This document shows, in pieces, positions 55,399-63,579 of a stretch of DNA of 64,000 nt (its first letter is position 1; every line of letters starts with the position of its first letter). A program made the translations under genes and the position numbers. The notes under the pieces are model-generated. The model ran no database searches. It worked only from the letters and a program-made list of their open reading frames with translations, and had not been told where the DNA came from. The stretch is from Spirochaetota bacterium (GTDB lineage Bacteria > Spirochaetota > Spirochaetia > SZUA-6), in contig JAADHF010000042.1 in the NCBI GenBank assembly GCA_013151965.1, positions 27,426 through 91,425 on the forward strand. The letters run 5' to 3'.

Positions 55399-57159
55399 TT
55401 AAGCTTTAACTTCCCTGGTGATTTCCAGTACAATACACGAAATATCATCTTCTGTTATTTTTGTTGCAGTGCGTCTTTTTGCCTCGGCCACGAGATAATC
55501 CGGTACCTTGCTGACAGGCAGTGATGATGAATCTTTAATAATTTCCGTTAAACTTTTAATTCCAAGGATTTCCCCGCGCAGGTTTACGAGTTCTGTAAGT
55601 CCGTCGGAGAAGAAGAAGAATCTGTAACCGGGTCCTGTTTTTATAAGATTTTCTCTGTAACCGGGTTTATCTGTAAAACCTATGGGAAAACCCTTAAGTT
55701 CGGGGAAATACATCTTCCCTTTCCTGTCCGTATAAATAAATCCGGGATGACCTGCAGAGACATAATTAAAGGTTGCTTTTTCCAGATTAAAGATGCCGTA
55801 TAGGAATGTAAAGAATTGATCTTTTTCGCTGCTAAATTGGAAGCGTTTATTAAGTAAATCTGCAATCTCTGCAGGCGGAGTTATTCTGTAATGCTTTAAC
55901 CTGTTGTTATAAGTTTTTAATAACCCGGAGTGTTCTGCAAGAGGTGTCAGTATACGGGAAAGTGTAACGGAAAGCATGGCGGCTTTAAGCCCGTGCCCGC
56001 AGACATCGAGTATGTAGAAACCGATATTGGATTCATCTAATTTGAAAATATCAAATATATCACCGCCCACATCTTCGGAAGGTTCAAAGGACCATGAGAA
56101 TTCCATTCCTTTTATGGAAAGATTCTGCGGAGGAAGAAGCGACCTTTGAACTTTTACGGCAGTTTCCAGATGTTTTTTCATTTTCTCATTAAGAAGCTGA
56201 GCCGTATTTCCTTCCTGTTTTTCTTCTGTTATATCCGTAATGACTGAAAGATAATATATCGGGCTTCCATGTTTATCCAGGATAAGTGAAATGGTATTTT
56301 CCGCATGGAAGACCGAACCGTCCTGTTTTTTAACTTTTAACTCTCCGTGCCATTCATGTTTACTGTCGATGCATTTCTTTATCTCTCTGATTTCTTTGGC
56401 GGATAGCCGAATGTTCGGCTGGTTCCATAATTTTTTCCCGATTAAAGTGCTTTTGGAATAACCGGTTATGATTTCGTAACGTTTATTGATGTATTCTATA
56501 GTGCCGTTTAAATCGGCAATGATAAAAACATTTGTACTATGTTCTATTGCCTGATAAAGCCTGTTAAGCTTACGGAGAAGCTGGGTCCTGTTAATAAAGA
56601 ATCTGAAAAAAATCCAGATAAACAGGCCTGTTATAATTAATATGACCGGTACCAGGAAAAGGTACTGTTTAGCAGAAAAAAACGGCAGATATATGCCGGA
56701 TGCTCCTTTACAGCAGGGATTGTCTTTTATTAATGAAGATGTTTTGTTGTAAGCGTAGGTTGTTTCCTTAAGATAGTTGTTTGTACCGTTAATATAATAG
56801 CGATTTCTTTTAGGCGGAGACTGTTTATCCCTAACAGAAGCAGGATTGTTTCCGCTTAAGTCTGTTCCGGGTATTCCTCCTGTCCTAAAATATATAAGCC
56901 GGATCCGTCTGTAAACCGGTCTGGTTTTATTAAGACCGGTTTCGGACAGGGAGGTGCCATCGATAATAAAATTTTCTACGGATTCCGGTGTAATAAGGCA
57001 TGGCTTATAGGAATAGGATTCTCCGATGAAAAATAATGTTAACAGACAAAGCACGGCTGCCAGGGGAATAAATATAAAGGAGTAAAGGATAAGAGGTTTG
57101 ATTAAAAATTGTGTTCTTATCCGCCGGATTAAAAAACCAATATTTCTGTTATTCAGCAT
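55399..57159 (-). CDS. Membrane PAS-SpoIIE (PP2C) phosphatase
   Basis: A 586-residue protein from ATG 57159 (MLNNRNIGFLIRRIR); the frame is open for 32 codons more, but that part overlaps a decayed gene. Two membrane helices (about 22-44 and 163-185) flank an extracytoplasmic segment. A PAS domain (about 195-310: YINKRYEIITGYSKSTLIGK, then a PAC motif) leads to a SpoIIE/RsbU PP2C phosphatase with EPSEDVGGDIFDIF, DVCGHGLKAAM, FFFFSDGLTELVN and EDDISCIV. Such proteins dephosphorylate anti-sigma antagonists. The signal and partner are unknown. Confidence 0.87.
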   Translation of the reverse strand: MLNNRNIGFLIRRIRTQFLIKPLILYSFIFIPLAAVLCLLTLFFIGESYSYKPCLITPESVENFIIDGTSLSETGLNKTRPVYRRIRLIYFRTGGIPGTDLSGNNPASVRDKQSPPKRNRYYINGTNNYLKETTYAYNKTSSLIKDNPCCKGASGIYLPFFSAKQYLFLVPVILIITGLFIWIFFRFFINRTQLLRKLNRLYQAIEHSTNVFIIADLNGTIEYINKRYEIITGYSKSTLIGKKLWNQPNIRLSAKEIREIKKCIDSKHEWHGELKVKKQDGSVFHAENTISLILDKHGSPIYYLSVITDITEEKQEGNTAQLLNEKMKKHLETAVKVQRSLLPPQNLSIKGMEFSWSFEPSEDVGGDIFDIFKLDESNIGFYILDVCGHGLKAAMLSVTLSRILTPLAEHSGLLKTYNNRLKHYRITPPAEIADLLNKRFQFSSEKDQFFTFLYGIFNLEKATFNYVSAGHPGFIYTDRKGKMYFPELKGFPIGFTDKPGYRENLIKTGPGYRFFFFSDGLTELVNLRGEILGIKSLTEIIKDSSSLPVSKVPDYLVAEAKRRTATKITEDDISCIVLEITREVKA

Positions 57160-57269
57160 AACGCCTATCCGGAGTATAGAGAAATTTTTAAAAAAAAGCA
57201 AATGGTTTAAATCCGGCAAACAGCCGGATGACCGGGGAAGAGACAAAAATGCCACGGAATTTTATTACG

Positions 57270-57830
57270 TTTATGTACCGGATGTTTTTGCTGCAATAAC
57301 AATGATTATTCCAACATATGCAGCACTTTTTCAGAATGATGCAAAGAGGTTAGCCGTCCGGTCAGGAATAATCGGCCTTGCCGGAATTCCTCCTATGAAC
57401 GGTTTTGTCTCGAAGTGGTTTATCTACAGGGCGTTAATTTTAAACGGGTATCCGTTCCTTGCAATAGCAGCGGTAATAGGTACTTCCGGAACGCTGCGAC
57501 GATGTAAAAGAAGTTCTCCTGGATATGCAGCTTCCAATCCGGATACTCGCCATAGCTGCTTTTCTATTAGGTGTGTTCCCCGGAATAGCAATGTCGCCGG
57601 TTGCAAAAATCCGGACTTCCTTTGGACTTGCGGCGGTGCCGTATTCACTAACTGGAATAAAGACATCTGCAGATCAGCTCGACATACTGATAGTCGCACT
57701 TGTATTTTTTGCAGGTATAGCTGCAGGCGATTATCTTAGACGTCTATATACCGGCAATATAAGTACATATGCAATCTATGTATTGTCTGCCTTTGTAATT
57801 ACCGCTATACTCCTGGTAAGACTTTTTTAG
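57270..57830 (+). pseudogene. Remnant of a proton-translocating antiporter subunit (NuoN/MrpD-like)
   Basis: Two fragments of one membrane protein remain. In one frame to about 57495, YAALFQNDAKRLAVRS joins directly to GIIGLAGIPPMNGFVSKWFIYRAL, where a functional NuoL/M/N- or MrpD-type protein has roughly a hundred residues between these blocks. In another frame from about 57498, DDVKEVLLDMQLPIRILA continues to the C-terminus. The N-terminal half is missing, and the remnant abuts the start of the phosphatase gene. It therefore carries a 5' deletion, an internal deletion and a frameshift. No intact partner subunits are nearby. Confidence 0.75.
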
Positions 57831-57859
57831 CTTTTAGTTCGGTAATAGGGGGGCGGACT

Positions 57860-59200
57860 ATGGGGGACAATAGAAAAGGACTCGGTTTAAAAATAAAATT
57901 AGGTTTCGGTGTCTGTGATCTGGGAGGCAATCTCTTCTTTACAATGATGGGATTTTACCTCCTTTATTTTTTAACGGACACTGTAGGCCTTTCCGCAGGT
58001 CTTGCCGGTACCGCATTGATGGTCGGCAAGGTATGGGATGCCGTAACCGACCCTGCAGTAGGTTATCTGTCAGATAGAACAAAATCACCGATGGGAAGAC
58101 GAAGGCCGTATATCCTTTTCGGTTCTGTGTTTCTCTTTATTTTTATGATTGTCATGTTTACAAATCCGGGCATAAAGGAGCAGATAGGACTTTTTATATG
58201 GGCCGCTCTGGTTTACTGCCTGTTAAATACGGCATATACGCTTGTTAATATACCGTACGGTGCATTAACCCCTGAACTAACAGCGGATTTTAACGAGAGA
58301 ACTGTTTTAAACGGCTTTCGTATGAGCTTTGCAGTGGTGGGGACTCTGATAGGTGCGGGTATCGTTATTCCCCTGATCGGTATGTTTAAAAACAGAAGTT
58401 CAGGCTGGACGGTTGTCGGCGGAATTATGGGAGCAGTAATGGCTGTAACTGCCCTTATTACCTTCTTTGCGGTAAAAGGCAGGGATGCGGGAAAACCTGT
58501 TATCCATAAAAATATTATAAAATCTTATACGGAAGTGCTTAAATTAAAACCCTTTATTCTGGCACTTCTTCCATGGACTCTGCATATAACAGGAATTACC
58601 ATTATTCAGGGAGCACTGTTATACTATTTCAAATACATTTACAGGGCGGAGAATTTTTTTCAGTTTGCACTTTTAAGTCTTCTTGTAAGCAGCCTCATCT
58701 TTATTCCTGTCTGGGTTGCAATTTCAAAGAGGATCGGAAAAAAACTGAGCTACAATATCGGTATGCTTATTTTTACATTATCTGTTATTCTGTTCTTTAT
58801 TTTCGGGCAGAAGTTCGGTGTATACTTTGCTATCGGTCTGCTCTTTTTCGGCGGGATAGGATTTGCCACTCAGTATGTTATGCCGTATGCTATAATCCCC
58901 GATGTTGTGGAATACGATGCTGTAAAAAGCGGTGTCCGGAGAGAAGGGATTTTCTACGGTCTTTGGACCTTTGTCAGTAAATTCGGGCAGGCATTTGCAA
59001 TTGCATTAAACGGCTGGGTATTGAGCATTTTCGGATACATCCCCAACGTAGATCAGAGTAAACTTTCGATTTTAGGAATAAAGCTGCTATGCGGCCCGGT
59101 GCCCGCACTATTTTTTATTTCCGGGGTGATTATCCTTTCCTTTTATCCGATTACGAAAACCTACTATGATAATATGCTGTCGCGGGAAAGTGCCGCTTAA
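57860..59200 (+). CDS. GPH-type sugar:cation symporter (MFS)
   Basis: A 446-residue, 12-helix transporter. The N-terminal signature FGVCDLGGNLFFTMMGFYLLYF and the loop DAVTDPAVGYLSDRTKSPMGRRRPY are typical of the glycoside-pentoside-hexuronide:cation symporter family (MelB-like). GIGFATQYVMPYAIIPDVVEYDAVKSG near the C-terminal third also matches. Substrate unknown, probably a glycoside or sugar acid. It starts at ATG 57860 behind GGGGGGCGG, next to the antiporter remnant. It is convergent with the acyltransferase gene, overlapping by four bases. Confidence 0.85.
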   Translation: MGDNRKGLGLKIKLGFGVCDLGGNLFFTMMGFYLLYFLTDTVGLSAGLAGTALMVGKVWDAVTDPAVGYLSDRTKSPMGRRRPYILFGSVFLFIFMIVMFTNPGIKEQIGLFIWAALVYCLLNTAYTLVNIPYGALTPELTADFNERTVLNGFRMSFAVVGTLIGAGIVIPLIGMFKNRSSGWTVVGGIMGAVMAVTALITFFAVKGRDAGKPVIHKNIIKSYTEVLKLKPFILALLPWTLHITGITIIQGALLYYFKYIYRAENFFQFALLSLLVSSLIFIPVWVAISKRIGKKLSYNIGMLIFTLSVILFFIFGQKFGVYFAIGLLFFGGIGFATQYVMPYAIIPDVVEYDAVKSGVRREGIFYGLWTFVSKFGQAFAIALNGWVLSIFGYIPNVDQSKLSILGIKLLCGPVPALFFISGVIILSFYPITKTYYDNMLSRESAA

Positions 59201-59961
59201 TATTTTCCTTTTTCTATTCTGTATGCCTTGTGCATACTTATTCCTGCGACCGACGTAATTATTGTATTATCCGGGATTATCTTGTCCTTGCGGATGTAGG
59301 AGTTAATGCCGATAAGACAGTTACTGCCGATTGTGACCCCGGGAGAGATATAACAGTGTGCGCCTATTAATGTGCCCGGACCGATTTTTACAGGTTTCAA
59401 TTTAAGATATCCGTTTTCAAAGATATGGCATGAAACATCCGTGCCCCCGCCGACAATAACATCATCACCTATCTCGAGCAGGTATGCATCGTTTAATATC
59501 CATGTGTTAAGACGGACATTCCTTCCGATTTTACATCCGATAATTTTAAAGAAGAGATTACTGAAAAAGGTTATGGGTATAACAGGCAGTATCATGCGAA
59601 TGGCCAGGGTATAAATGCCCGAGTATATAAGCCACCTGAGCATTGTAAAAGAAGCCGGAGGATATTTACCTGCTTTTACACCGGCAGAAAGAGCTCTGAT
59701 AAAAATACTCATTACAAGAAGACCTGTTATAAAAAAGAGAAAAACAGCAGCCCCGATGGAAAAAGCCGTGGCAACTAAATGTGATAAAACCAGATTTCCG
59801 GCTTTTATATCCTCTAACAGATAACGCCTTACCGAAACTACCAGGAGATAAAGAGGAGGCGTAAAACTGAGCCCCAGAATAAAGGCATAAAAAGAATAGG
59901 TTATCAGAGTTAAAGGTATCTGTATAAGAAAGGAATCACTTATTCTCTTTAAAATATTCAT
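59197..59961 (-). CDS. Membrane-anchored hexapeptide-repeat acyltransferase
   Basis: A 254-residue protein. Several hydrophobic segments fill the first 130 residues (about 15-45, 63-92 and 110-133). The rest is a left-handed beta-helix of hexapeptide repeats: VRLNTWILNDAYLLEIGDD, then IGPGTLIGAHCYISPGVTIGSNCLIG. It resembles Pls-type or LbH acyltransferases that modify cell-surface glycans or peptidolipids. Donor and acceptor cannot be told from sequence. No gene cluster for a surface polysaccharide is visible around it. Confidence 0.75.
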   Translation of the reverse strand: MNILKRISDSFLIQIPLTLITYSFYAFILGLSFTPPLYLLVVSVRRYLLEDIKAGNLVLSHLVATAFSIGAAVFLFFITGLLVMSIFIRALSAGVKAGKYPPASFTMLRWLIYSGIYTLAIRMILPVIPITFFSNLFFKIIGCKIGRNVRLNTWILNDAYLLEIGDDVIVGGGTDVSCHIFENGYLKLKPVKIGPGTLIGAHCYISPGVTIGSNCLIGINSYIRKDKIIPDNTIITSVAGISMHKAYRIEKGKY

Positions 59962-60058
59962 TTGCGTTGCTGAATACTATACACCATTTAAAGCCTGCCA
60001 TCAATCACAGACGGATAGAATGATAAAAAAATTTTAAAGCAGTAAAGTGAAATCTATT

Positions 60059-60334
60059 CTAATGGTCGTACCTTTCGTGCCTCGGTTTTTGTTCCCGTGC
60101 TTCTGCCACTTTAAGTGCCCGGCCGTCAAGTTCCTGGCCGTTTGCCGATTCTATTGCCGCTTTTGCAGAGTCGTCAGTATCCATCTCTACAAAGGCAAAA
60201 CCTCTGGACCTTCCTGTGTACTTGTCGGCAACTACATTCACAGAGACAACTTCACCGTAGTTGGAAAACATACTTCTGAGAGAATCTTCTGTTGTGTCGT
60301 AGTTCATGTTACCGACATAGAGCTTTTTACCCAT
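60059..60334 (-). CDS. RRM-type RNA-binding protein
   Basis: A 91-residue protein consisting of one RNA recognition motif: RNP2 is LYVGNM (residues 5-10) and RNP1 is RGFAFVEM (near 44-51), followed by a short charged tail (EQKPRHERYDH). Such single-RRM proteins occur in cyanobacteria and several other phyla, spirochaetes included, often linked to stress or cold. A GGAGGA ribosome-binding site precedes the ATG; a GCCCG/CGGGC hairpin lies just upstream of it. Confidence 0.93.
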   Translation of the reverse strand: MGKKLYVGNMNYDTTEDSLRSMFSNYGEVVSVNVVADKYTGRSRGFAFVEMDTDDSAKAAIESANGQELDGRALKVAEAREQKPRHERYDH

Positions 60335-60544
60335 AAGAGTAACTCCTCCTATTAAATGCCCGAAAACGGGCGCTAAGTTAATTCGGATACAGATACGCTA
60401 TACAAGAGGAAAATGAGGGATTTGCAATTCCGGAAGGATTAATTATAAAAACCATTTCCAAATTGTAGATAAGACCGCCTATAATACACTCTCGATATCG
60501 TACTTTACCCAACGGTACAACGTTACAGGAAAACTTGCGGATTG
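60335..60544. other. Leader/intergenic region upstream of the RRM gene
   Basis: This 210-bp gap precedes the RRM gene on the - strand. It contains a GCCCG-AAAA-CGGGC inverted repeat (60358-60371) next to the ribosome-binding site. A possible -10 element on the - strand lies near 60443-60448, without a convincing -35. The long leader is compatible with an RNA-structural control such as cold regulation, but no known motif was recognised. Confidence 0.5.
60358..60371 (-). repeat. Hairpin in the leader of the RRM gene
   Basis: GCCCG-AAAA-CGGGC forms a perfect five-base-pair GC stem, read as GCCCG-TTTT-CGGGC on the gene's strand. It is 8 bases upstream of the GGAGGA ribosome-binding site, so it may affect ribosome access or mRNA stability. 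No T-run follows, arguing against a terminator. Confidence 0.45.
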
Positions 60545-61522
60545 TCAATAATTTTTATTTTTTTGTTTCTTTAGCCTGATTCCGTGTGCCTTTGCGAATT
60601 CCCTGATTATATCAAAGGCGGATTTATGCGGCGAGTATCCGAGCTTTTTAAAAGTCGTATTACCATCTATGAGTACAGGATATCTTAAAAGTTCTATCTG
60701 AAATGTGTTTGTGACTGCAATTTTAATTTTTGATGCAGTTTTTGCAAATAGCTTTAACATGCGGAAGGGCAATCTTATGTATTTTTTCCCCATTAATTCA
60801 TATAATTCTTTCATGGTAATGGTTTCCATGCCTGCTGCATGGTAGATGCCGGATATTCCGTTTTTCATGGCGAGATAACATATTTGTGCTGCTTCTTCCT
60901 CGTGAATAATCTGGAAAGCGCCCCTGCTGTTGCAGGGGAGGACGGCAAAGGGGAGTTTTAATGCGGAAAGGAGAAGATTGGATTTTAAGTTAGGCCCGAA
61001 TATACCGGAGAACCGGACGATTATGACGGAAACGGAAGGATATTGTGCCATGTATTTTTCGCATATCCCTTCCGCTATTGTTTTATGCAGCCCATAGAAG
61101 TCGCCTTCGTTTGGGTGGGGATTATCATTTTCGCCGTGAGGTACGCTTGTCGATTCCCATGCTCCGAATACGGATATACTGGAAGCTACCGTGATACTTT
61201 TTACTCCTGCATCCACAGCCTCATGCAGAACATTTTCTGTTCCGTTTACATTAATATCATACATAAGATCCGTATCGGAGATATTCTCTAAGATAAAGGC
61301 AAAGTGGAAAAGATCCGTTACTCTATAGTCTGTAAAAATTGAATGCAGGTCTTTTGATCTCACATCCGTCTTTATGTACTTATACCTGTCATGTTTCGGG
61401 GAGTTATTCTGAATATCCAGACCGATTACCCTTTCTATATCGTCCTGTTTTAAAAGGAACTCTTTTAGAACGGAACCAACGTATCCGTTTACACCGGTAA
61501 TTGCAACGATTCGTTTTCTCAT
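60545..61522 (-). CDS. NAD-dependent epimerase/dehydratase
   Basis: A 325-residue extended short-chain dehydrogenase. The N-terminal Rossmann motif GVNGYVGS (residues 10-17) binds NAD(P), and YGLHK supplies the catalytic Tyr-x-x-x-Lys. VASSISVFGAW precedes it, as in GalE-type enzymes. Substrate unknown, probably a nucleotide sugar or lipid-linked substrate. It starts in a four-base overlap with the tetR gene (ATGA), so the pair is one operon under the TetR-type operator. Confidence 0.85.
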   Translation of the reverse strand: MRKRIVAITGVNGYVGSVLKEFLLKQDDIERVIGLDIQNNSPKHDRYKYIKTDVRSKDLHSIFTDYRVTDLFHFAFILENISDTDLMYDINVNGTENVLHEAVDAGVKSITVASSISVFGAWESTSVPHGENDNPHPNEGDFYGLHKTIAEGICEKYMAQYPSVSVIIVRFSGIFGPNLKSNLLLSALKLPFAVLPCNSRGAFQIIHEEEAAQICYLAMKNGISGIYHAAGMETITMKELYELMGKKYIRLPFRMLKLFAKTASKIKIAVTNTFQIELLRYPVLIDGNTTFKKLGYSPHKSAFDIIREFAKAHGIRLKKQKNKNY

Positions 61523-62106
61523 AATTTGATCCCTACGGATTGTGAAATGACACTTTTTGTAAAATCAATAATATCCTGGTTTGTAATTCCCATAACTTTC
61601 GTCTTTGAAATTTTTGCTGTCTGCAGAATCCCTAAGAAAAATACAACGATAGAGGTCTTCATAAATCCTCTTGGAATGTTTGTAAGAGCACTTTTTGATT
61701 GAGGGATTGCCTGCAGGATTGAGTCGATCGTATCGGTAAGTTTTTCTATTTTATCTTCTATGATTGTGTACTGAATTGCCTCGGTTAATAGGATATTTAT
61801 CAGATCGACATCCTGCAAAAGCTCAGGTATTATTTCTTCTATTACGGTTCTTAATTTTTCCACAGGCGGTATATTCGAATCCCGTATGGACTTAAGATTG
61901 GCGTAAAATTCTTCCCATCCTTCTTCTACTATTTTCTGAATAATATCCTCTTTATTCTGAAAATAGGTGTAAATAGTTCCGACAGGAAAGCCTGTTTCTC
62001 TGACTATGTCGGCAATGGAAGTGTTAAAGAATCCTTTGTCTGCAAAAAGGCTCTTGGAAGTTAAAAGTATCTGATTCCGTTTTGTCTCATCTCTGCTTCT
62101 TGCCAT
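61519..62106 (-). CDS. TetR family transcriptional regulator
   Basis: About 195 residues from ATG 62106 (MARSRDETKRNQILLTSKSLFADKG), chosen because GGGGG lies upstream; the frame is open to ATG 62154. The N-terminal HTH (IADIVRETGFPVGTIYTYFQNKEDI) is typical of TetR/AcrR proteins; the C-terminal ligand-binding half is specific. An inverted repeat typical of TetR operators sits in its promoter, so it probably represses itself and the coupled epimerase gene. Ligand unknown. Confidence 0.9.
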   Translation of the reverse strand: MARSRDETKRNQILLTSKSLFADKGFFNTSIADIVRETGFPVGTIYTYFQNKEDIIQKIVEEGWEEFYANLKSIRDSNIPPVEKLRTVIEEIIPELLQDVDLINILLTEAIQYTIIEDKIEKLTDTIDSILQAIPQSKSALTNIPRGFMKTSIVVFFLGILQTAKISKTKVMGITNQDIIDFTKSVISQSVGIKL

Positions 62107-62143
62107 CTTTCCCCCTTTTCTCTTCCCGGCTCTGTTTTTATAA

Positions 62144-62161
62144 AGAATGAGCATTCATTCT
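62144..62161. promoter_or_regulatory. TetR-type operator
   Basis: AGAATGA-gcat-TCATTCT, a perfect seven-base inverted repeat with four bases between, covers the likely transcription start of the tetR gene. Palindromes with GAATGA/TCATTC half-sites are common TetR/AcrR targets. It is placed to block transcription initiation, implying autoregulation. Confidence 0.75.
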
Positions 62162-62167
62162 TATATT

Positions 62168-62196
62168 AATATAACAGATTCCCGTTTGTTTATCAA
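62168..62196 (-). promoter_or_regulatory. Promoter of the tetR-epimerase operon
   Basis: On the - strand TTGATA and TATATT are 17 bases apart (plus-strand TATCAA at 62191-62196, AATATA at 62168-62173). The predicted start site near 62161 falls at the edge of the TetR-type operator. Confidence 0.75.
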
Positions 62197-62285
62197 GCAA
62201 ATTAATATTTTTAGTATAATAGCGGCAGTCATGGCGGTGTCGATGATTATTTAAAAAATAAAGCTAAACAAACAGGAAATATAAA

Positions 62286-62294
62286 TGTTATAAT
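62286..62294 (+). promoter_or_regulatory. Extended -10 promoter of the second dehydrogenase gene
   Basis: TGTTATAAT, an extended -10 (TGn plus a perfect TATAAT), lies 38 bases before the preferred start codon. No good -35 is seen 17 bases upstream (AAACAA), which extended -10 promoters do not strictly need. The TetR operator is about 125 bases away, so joint control is unlikely. Confidence 0.5.
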
Positions 62295-62332
62295 CTACCC
62301 GGAAATAAAATAATGTTAGGAGAATGAAAAAG

Positions 62333-63322
62333 ATGGAAAGAGTAAAATGGGGTGTTTTAGGCATTTCCGGACATTTTATAAAGAAAGTGCTGCTTCCGAT
62401 GCAGAAATCAGATATTGTCGAACTTTACGGGGTTGCTTCGCGAAACCTTAAGAAAGCTCAAATTACAGCTGATAAATTCGGAATAAATAAAGTGTACTCC
62501 GGCTACGGGGAACTGCTCGATGATCCGGAAATAGAGGCGGTTTATTTACCGCTTCCGAATAATCTTCATGTGGAATGGATAAAAAAAGCTGCCGATCACG
62601 GCAAGCATATTCTCTGTGAAAAACCGATTGCACTTAACGCGGAAGAGGCGGAAAAGGCTGTTAAGTATGCCGGAGATAAACATGTACGCATTATGGAAGC
62701 ATTCATGTACAGATTTCACCCTCAATGGAAACGGGCGCTTGAACTCGTACGGGTAGGGGAAATAGGAAAGGTCAATTTTGTACAGTGCACATTTACCTAC
62801 AACAACCCGGACCGGAATAATATAAGAAACAAGCCGGAAATGGGAGGCGGCAGTATCTACGATATCGGTTGTTATGCGGTATCCGTTGCAAGATATATTT
62901 TTGATAAGGAGCCTTTAAGAGTTGTGAGTCTTATAGAAAGAGACATGGAATTTAAAACAGACAGCCGGGTAGCCGGAATACTGGATTTTAAAGATGCTCA
63001 CTCTGTTTTTTCCGTAGGAACAAGAACCTTTCCCTATCAGGTTGTTGAAATATTCGGGACAGGCGGAATTATAAAGATAAGAATTCCCTTTAATACATTC
63101 CCCGATGTGCCTGCGGAAGTGGAAGTTACAACGAAGGTAGGCATGCGTGAAATATTAACGGAGCCGGAAGACCAATATCAGCTTGAGTTCGAAGCTTTTT
63201 CCAGGGCTGTAAGAGAGGACTCCGATGTTCCGACAGCACCTGTGGATGCTGTAAATAATTTAAAAGTTATGGATGCTCTTTTTAGATCGGAGAAGAGCAG
63301 AAACTGGGAAGATGTACGTTAA
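62333..63322 (+). CDS. Gfo/Idh/MocA oxidoreductase
   Basis: About 329 residues (MERVKWGVLGISGHFIKK). I prefer ATG 62333, which has AGGAG ten bases upstream; an in-frame ATG at 62324 is too close to it. Family features are CEKPIALNAEE with the conserved lysine, and GGGSIYDIGCYAVSVARYIF, resembling trans-dihydrodiol/glucose-fructose oxidoreductase-type members more than inositol dehydrogenase. It is divergent from the tetR operon. Confidence 0.85.
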   Translation: MERVKWGVLGISGHFIKKVLLPMQKSDIVELYGVASRNLKKAQITADKFGINKVYSGYGELLDDPEIEAVYLPLPNNLHVEWIKKAADHGKHILCEKPIALNAEEAEKAVKYAGDKHVRIMEAFMYRFHPQWKRALELVRVGEIGKVNFVQCTFTYNNPDRNNIRNKPEMGGGSIYDIGCYAVSVARYIFDKEPLRVVSLIERDMEFKTDSRVAGILDFKDAHSVFSVGTRTFPYQVVEIFGTGGIIKIRIPFNTFPDVPAEVEVTTKVGMREILTEPEDQYQLEFEAFSRAVREDSDVPTAPVDAVNNLKVMDALFRSEKSRNWEDVR

Positions 63323-63430
63323 AAACCGGTTATTGTGCATCGGCTTGTTTTGTACAGCACGCCAATTTAAAACAAAACCTGTTTCGGCGGTATGTTTTAA
63401 GGGTGTGTAATTAACGTTCTCAAATATGAC

Positions 63431-63464
63431 GAAAATAACGGGGAATATTCTGCCCATTATTTTC
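63431..63464. repeat. Inverted repeat downstream of the dehydrogenase gene
   Basis: GAAAATAA (63431-63438) and TTATTTTC (63457-63464) are exact inverted copies, with an inner GGG/CCC pairing. This could be a transcription stop or stabiliser after the dehydrogenase gene, but there is no T-run on the + strand. Confidence 0.4.
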
Positions 63465-63531
63465 GGTAAATTATTGGTATCAGATTCTAAAACTTAGATT
63501 ATGAAACACTCCCGAATATATAAACTTTAAC

Positions 63532-63560
63532 TTGTAATTATAATATGTATAGGATATAAT
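63532..63560 (+). promoter_or_regulatory. Putative promoter of the last gene
   Basis: TTGTAA at 63532-63537 and a perfect TATAAT at 63555-63560 are spaced by 17 bases, 19 bases before the start codon of the downstream partial gene. This leaves room for only a short leader; AAGGG serves as a ribosome-binding site. Confidence 0.65.
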
Positions 63561-63579
63561 TTATGCAAAAGGGTTAAAT

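Noticed and set aside
57098..57739. A 213-codon + strand frame beginning inside the phosphatase gene
   Set aside because: It mixes the antisense of the phosphatase start, a fragment of an antiporter and out-of-frame sequence after about 57495; only the middle part has homologous-looking sequence, so it is treated as part of a pseudogene.
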